Positions 61,252 through 64,000 of a stretch of DNA of 64,000 nt are shown here, piece after piece; position 1 is the first letter of the stretch; each line of letters starts with the position of its first letter. This DNA is from CAYRVF01 sp964427535 (GTDB lineage Bacteria; Chloroflexota; Ktedonobacteria; Ktedonobacterales; JADMIN01): NCBI GenBank assembly GCA_964427535.1, contig CAYRVF010000001.1, positions 62,001-126,000 on the forward strand, given 5' to 3'. Both the position numbers and the translations under genes were made by a program. Under the pieces are notes generated by a model. The model worked only from the letters and a program-made list of their open reading frames with translations. It ran no database searches and was not told the origin of the DNA.

Positions 61252-61662
61252 ATGCCGTCACCGGTGCACACGCTCACCATCGTCGACGAATCGACGCTGG
61301 GTGCGCGGCGATCCTGGCAGCTGGATGTGCGCGACCTGCTGGAAGAGACGCTCACGCTCCGTGAGATTCTCCGCCGACGCATCTATCAGGAAGTGACCGA
61401 GTACAATGCGCAGCGCTCCGAGCGCTTCGCCGGGCTGGTGCAGCCAACCGCGATAGAGCGCACGCTCAACGGCACTCGCCCGAAATTCCCAGGCCGCATT
61501 GACTGGCAGGCGCAGTATGAGCAGGCGGTCGAGGCCTTCGCCCGGCGCGGCTACATCGTGCTGGTGGACGACCAGCACATCACCGCACTGGATACGCCTG
61601 TCGCCCTTCACGCCGGGACGGAAATCACCTTCCTGAAGCTGGTGCCGCTGGTCGGCGGGTAA
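61252..61662 (+). CDS. Unrecognised 136-residue protein ahead of the DUF4132 gene
   Basis: The protein starts MPSPVHTLTIVDESTLGARRSWQLDVRDLLEETLTLREILRRRIYQEV and is a mixed alpha/beta soluble protein. It has no cysteine and no membrane segment. GARRSWQLDV and the closing TALDTPVALHAGTEITFLKLVPLVGG suggest a compact domain. GAGGTGTATC precedes the ATG. It ends 22 bases before the DUF4132 gene, so they are probably one transcript and may act together. I do not assign a function. Confidence 0.75.
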   Translation: MPSPVHTLTIVDESTLGARRSWQLDVRDLLEETLTLREILRRRIYQEVTEYNAQRSERFAGLVQPTAIERTLNGTRPKFPGRIDWQAQYEQAVEAFARRGYIVLVDDQHITALDTPVALHAGTEITFLKLVPLVGG

Positions 61663-61684
61663 GCGGGTACGAAGGAGCGCATCC

Positions 61685-64000
61685 ATGGACGATCTGCCGA
61701 CCATCCTCGCCAGGATTGCCACGAACCGCGCCGGCACGAGCACCGCCAGTCCTGTGATCAGGGCCGCCGAGCGCCTGCTGAACGAGTATAGTGCCCAGAT
61801 GGAACGCTGCCGCACGCCCTGGGCGGTCAAGCCAGCCGAGCTTGACGCAGGGCGGGCGATTCTGGCCAGTGCTCCCGCCGTGCAGCTTGCCGTGATCCGC
61901 GCGGCACTCCGCCAGCGGCACCAGCCGCGGCACTGGTATCGCGATCACGCGCTGCTCAGCCAGCTCGCCAGGCGCGCGCTGCCCTACACGCTGGACGACG
62001 TGCGCGCCATTCTCCAGGCGCTCGCCGCGGCCGAGAACACGTACGTCGTGCCCTGCCAGGCGCTGTTACGCGGCGTCGCCCGGCCACTCGCGGACGCCGC
62101 GGTGCGCGCGGCCTGCCAGGCAGAGCTCGATGCGGTGCGTGTTGCCGCTAGCACCCGCTGGTACGACTCGGCGGAGACGCGCCGGTTGCTCAAGCTGCTG
62201 GACGAGATTGTGGCCCCTGAGGTGAGCGCTGCGGGCGTCCGCATCGCGTCGGATGAGTGGGGGGAGCAGGTGCGCCCTCTGCTTGATACGATGGAGCCGG
62301 CGGCGCGAGTCCCGTGGCAGGCGCTGCTGCGGCAGTGCGCCAGCGCACGCGGGAGTGCGCCGAGCGGCAAATGGCTCGCCGAGGCGCGCCTGGTGCGCGA
62401 TGCCGTAGGCGGTGAGCGATTCGCCGCGCTGGCGGCCGAGTGGCTCGGCGCATTCCGCACGAGTGGCAATACGCCCCCAGCATTTGATGGAGCGTCGGCT
62501 CGGTACATCAACCGGGGATGCCTGCTCGACGACGACAACGTGGCGTTGCTGCGGGGCCTGGCCTGGTGTTGTGCCGACATGTCGAGCGCTGCGCTGGCGG
62601 CTGTGCTGGCGGATGCCGCACTGGCGGGGTACCGCAAGATCACGGGCATCGGTCCGCGCTCGGCGGCGGTGGCGGGCGCGTGTGTCTTCGCGCTGAAGCG
62701 CATGCCAGGTCTGCAGGGCGCCGCACAGCTCGAACGCGTGCGCCTGGGGGTGAAACAGCCAACCTACAGAACGCGCATTGAAACGGCGCTCGACGAGGCC
62801 GCGCAGCGCGAGGGCATGACGCGGGCGGACCTCGTCGACATGACGGTACCGACGTTCGACCTGCAGGATGGACGCCGCTGCGTCGCGATTGGATCGGCAC
62901 GCGCTGAGCTGGCGGTGGCCGGCAGCGACGTGCGTGTCACGTGGATCGACGCGGGCGGCAGGCGTCGCACCACTCCACCCGCCGACGTTCCGCGCGACCA
63001 CCACGACGAGCTGAAGGCGCTCAAACGCCTCCGCGACGATCTGATACGCATGCTGTCCGCGCAGCGCGACCGCCTCGAGCGCTTGCCCCTGGCCGCACGC
63101 GAATGGTCGCTGCCCGACTGGCGGGCGCGCTACCACGACCATCCACTCGTCGGCCTGCTCGCCCGCCGCTTGATCTGGCGCTTCAGCTGGGCCGACGCGC
63201 GTGGCGCGGCGCGGATCGCCGATGGCATCTGGGACGGCGCCCAGCTTGTCGATGCCGCCGACCATCCGCTCGACCTGCCAGAGGTGGCGGAGACGACGGA
63301 GACGACGGAGACGACGGACGGGCCAGACGCGCCAGACGCGTCGGCCACACCGCCGACGGCGGTCACGGTGACGTTGTGGCATCCCGTTGCCAGCCCCGCG
63401 CGGGACGTGCTCGCCTGGCGTGAGTGGCTCGAGCGCCACCAGCTGACACAGCCCTTCAAGCAGGCGCACCGTGAGGTCTATCTACTGACCGATGCCGAAC
63501 GCTCCACGCGCGTCTACTCGAACCGCTTCGCCGCGCACATTCTGCGGCAACATCAGTTCAATGCCCTCTGCGCCGCCCGCGGCTGGCGCAACACGCTGCG
63601 CCTGATGGTCGATGACACCTACCCACCGGCCACACTCGAGCTGCCCCGCTGGGGCCTGCGCGCCGAGTTCTGGATCGAGGGTGCGGGCGACACATATGGC
63701 ACCGATACGAATGCGATCGGCACCTATCTCTCCGTCAGCACCGATCAGGTCCGCTTTTACTCGCTCGACGCACCGGGCAACACGGCGCACGCCGGCGGTG
63801 GCGGCTACACCGGGGAGTGGCGCTGGGGGTGGCCGCGGCCGGGACAACACGGACAGACGCAGCGGCACCCACTCGGCCCCGTGCCGTTGGAGCAAATTCC
63901 CGCGCTGGTTCTCTCGGAGGTGCTGCGCGATATCGATCTGTTCGTGGGGGTCGCGAGCGTGGGCAACGATCCCACCTGGCAAGACGGCGGACCGACGGGG
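61685..64000 (+). CDS. DUF4132 domain protein, 3' end outside window
   Basis: The frame stays open for 772 codons from the ATG at 61685 to the window edge, with AAGGAG seven bases upstream. The end shows VLSEVLRDIDLFVGVASVGNDPTW, the signature of DUF4132 proteins related to E. coli MolR/YehI. The N-terminal half is helical and Ala/Arg rich. Residues 536-544 are an ETT repeat in a linker (three copies of a 9-base unit). The family has no settled biochemical role. It follows the unknown 136-residue gene and may have further partners beyond the window. Confidence 0.87.
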   Translation, partial: MDDLPTILARIATNRAGTSTASPVIRAAERLLNEYSAQMERCRTPWAVKPAELDAGRAILASAPAVQLAVIRAALRQRHQPRHWYRDHALLSQLARRALPYTLDDVRAILQALAAAENTYVVPCQALLRGVARPLADAAVRAACQAELDAVRVAASTRWYDSAETRRLLKLLDEIVAPEVSAAGVRIASDEWGEQVRPLLDTMEPAARVPWQALLRQCASARGSAPSGKWLAEARLVRDAVGGERFAALAAEWLGAFRTSGNTPPAFDGASARYINRGCLLDDDNVALLRGLAWCCADMSSAALAAVLADAALAGYRKITGIGPRSAAVAGACVFALKRMPGLQGAAQLERVRLGVKQPTYRTRIETALDEAAQREGMTRADLVDMTVPTFDLQDGRRCVAIGSARAELAVAGSDVRVTWIDAGGRRRTTPPADVPRDHHDELKALKRLRDDLIRMLSAQRDRLERLPLAAREWSLPDWRARYHDHPLVGLLARRLIWRFSWADARGAARIADGIWDGAQLVDAADHPLDLPEVAETTETTETTDGPDAPDASATPPTAVTVTLWHPVASPARDVLAWREWLERHQLTQPFKQAHREVYLLTDAERSTRVYSNRFAAHILRQHQFNALCAARGWRNTLRLMVDDTYPPATLELPRWGLRAEFWIEGAGDTYGTDTNAIGTYLSVSTDQVRFYSLDAPGNTAHAGGGGYTGEWRWGWPRPGQHGQTQRHPLGPVPLEQIPALVLSEVLRDIDLFVGVASVGNDPTWQDGGPTG

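Noticed and set aside
62066..63469. A long minus-strand open frame
   Set aside because: It is antisense to the DUF4132 gene, whose C-terminal signature and uninterrupted 772 codons are decisive.

Overview
The window is G+C-rich, densely packed bacterial chromosome. The gene mix (several membrane proteins ending in a DRRFYR-x-KYD motif, a SpoIIE/STAS partner-switch module, a standalone VioB-type ferritin-like protein, a DUF4132 protein) points to a Chloroflexota-like organism. No rRNA or tRNA is present to confirm this, so the assignment is tentative. Two runs of N (7286-7385 and 53498-53507) show a draft assembly, and both look like artefacts rather than real missing DNA.

Layout. 1-6030: an exopolysaccharide or capsule locus with a tyrosine-kinase tail, a DegT aminotransferase, a polyprenyl-phosphate sugar transferase, a UDP-sugar 4-epimerase and a UDP-sugar 6-dehydrogenase. 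It is visibly less G+C-rich than the rest and has long structured gaps. 6257-12297: a VOC dioxygenase, a PrsW-type protease, a DsbA-like thiol protein, a peroxiredoxin, a small Cys-rich protein and a ferritin-like protein. 12498-17229: a translationally coupled operon of two sensor-like membrane proteins without a kinase domain and a pentapeptide-repeat protein with a channel-like end. 17652-21386: a GAF-SpoIIE-HATPase protein, two STAS proteins and a convergent Ser/Thr kinase. 21754-22801: one unknown and two tandem 65-residue proteins.

23090-31512 (minus strand): a nearly complete protocatechuate branch of the beta-ketoadipate pathway, read metE-like > pobA > pcaC > pcaH > pcaG > CoA-transferase A > B > pcaB > pcaD. 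Only the final thiolase is missing here. It is followed by a PIG-V-like mannosyltransferase, a PfkB sugar kinase and sucCD, which links to the succinyl-CoA used by the CoA-transferase. 36682-43329: a small protein, a WYL regulator with two small alpha/beta-barrel proteins, a third sensor-like membrane protein with a PDZ-like segment, glycogen synthase and a cysteine dioxygenase family protein.

43776-47525: a redox operon of ferredoxin reductase with a Ser-rich tail, ApbE flavin transferase and a ferric-reductase-like haem membrane protein. 47613-54304: DUF2231 protein, class V aminotransferase, MntP-like pump, NAD(P)-binding protein, class II aldolase and AcuI/YhdH reductase. 54530-56317: a protein with two TIR-like ends. 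56634-61111: ECF sigma factor, zinc-finger anti-sigma factor fused to a membrane domain, two ABC permeases and an ATPase, with a G-quadruplex-type tract in the leader of the first permease. 61252-64000: a small unknown protein and a DUF4132 protein that runs off the window.
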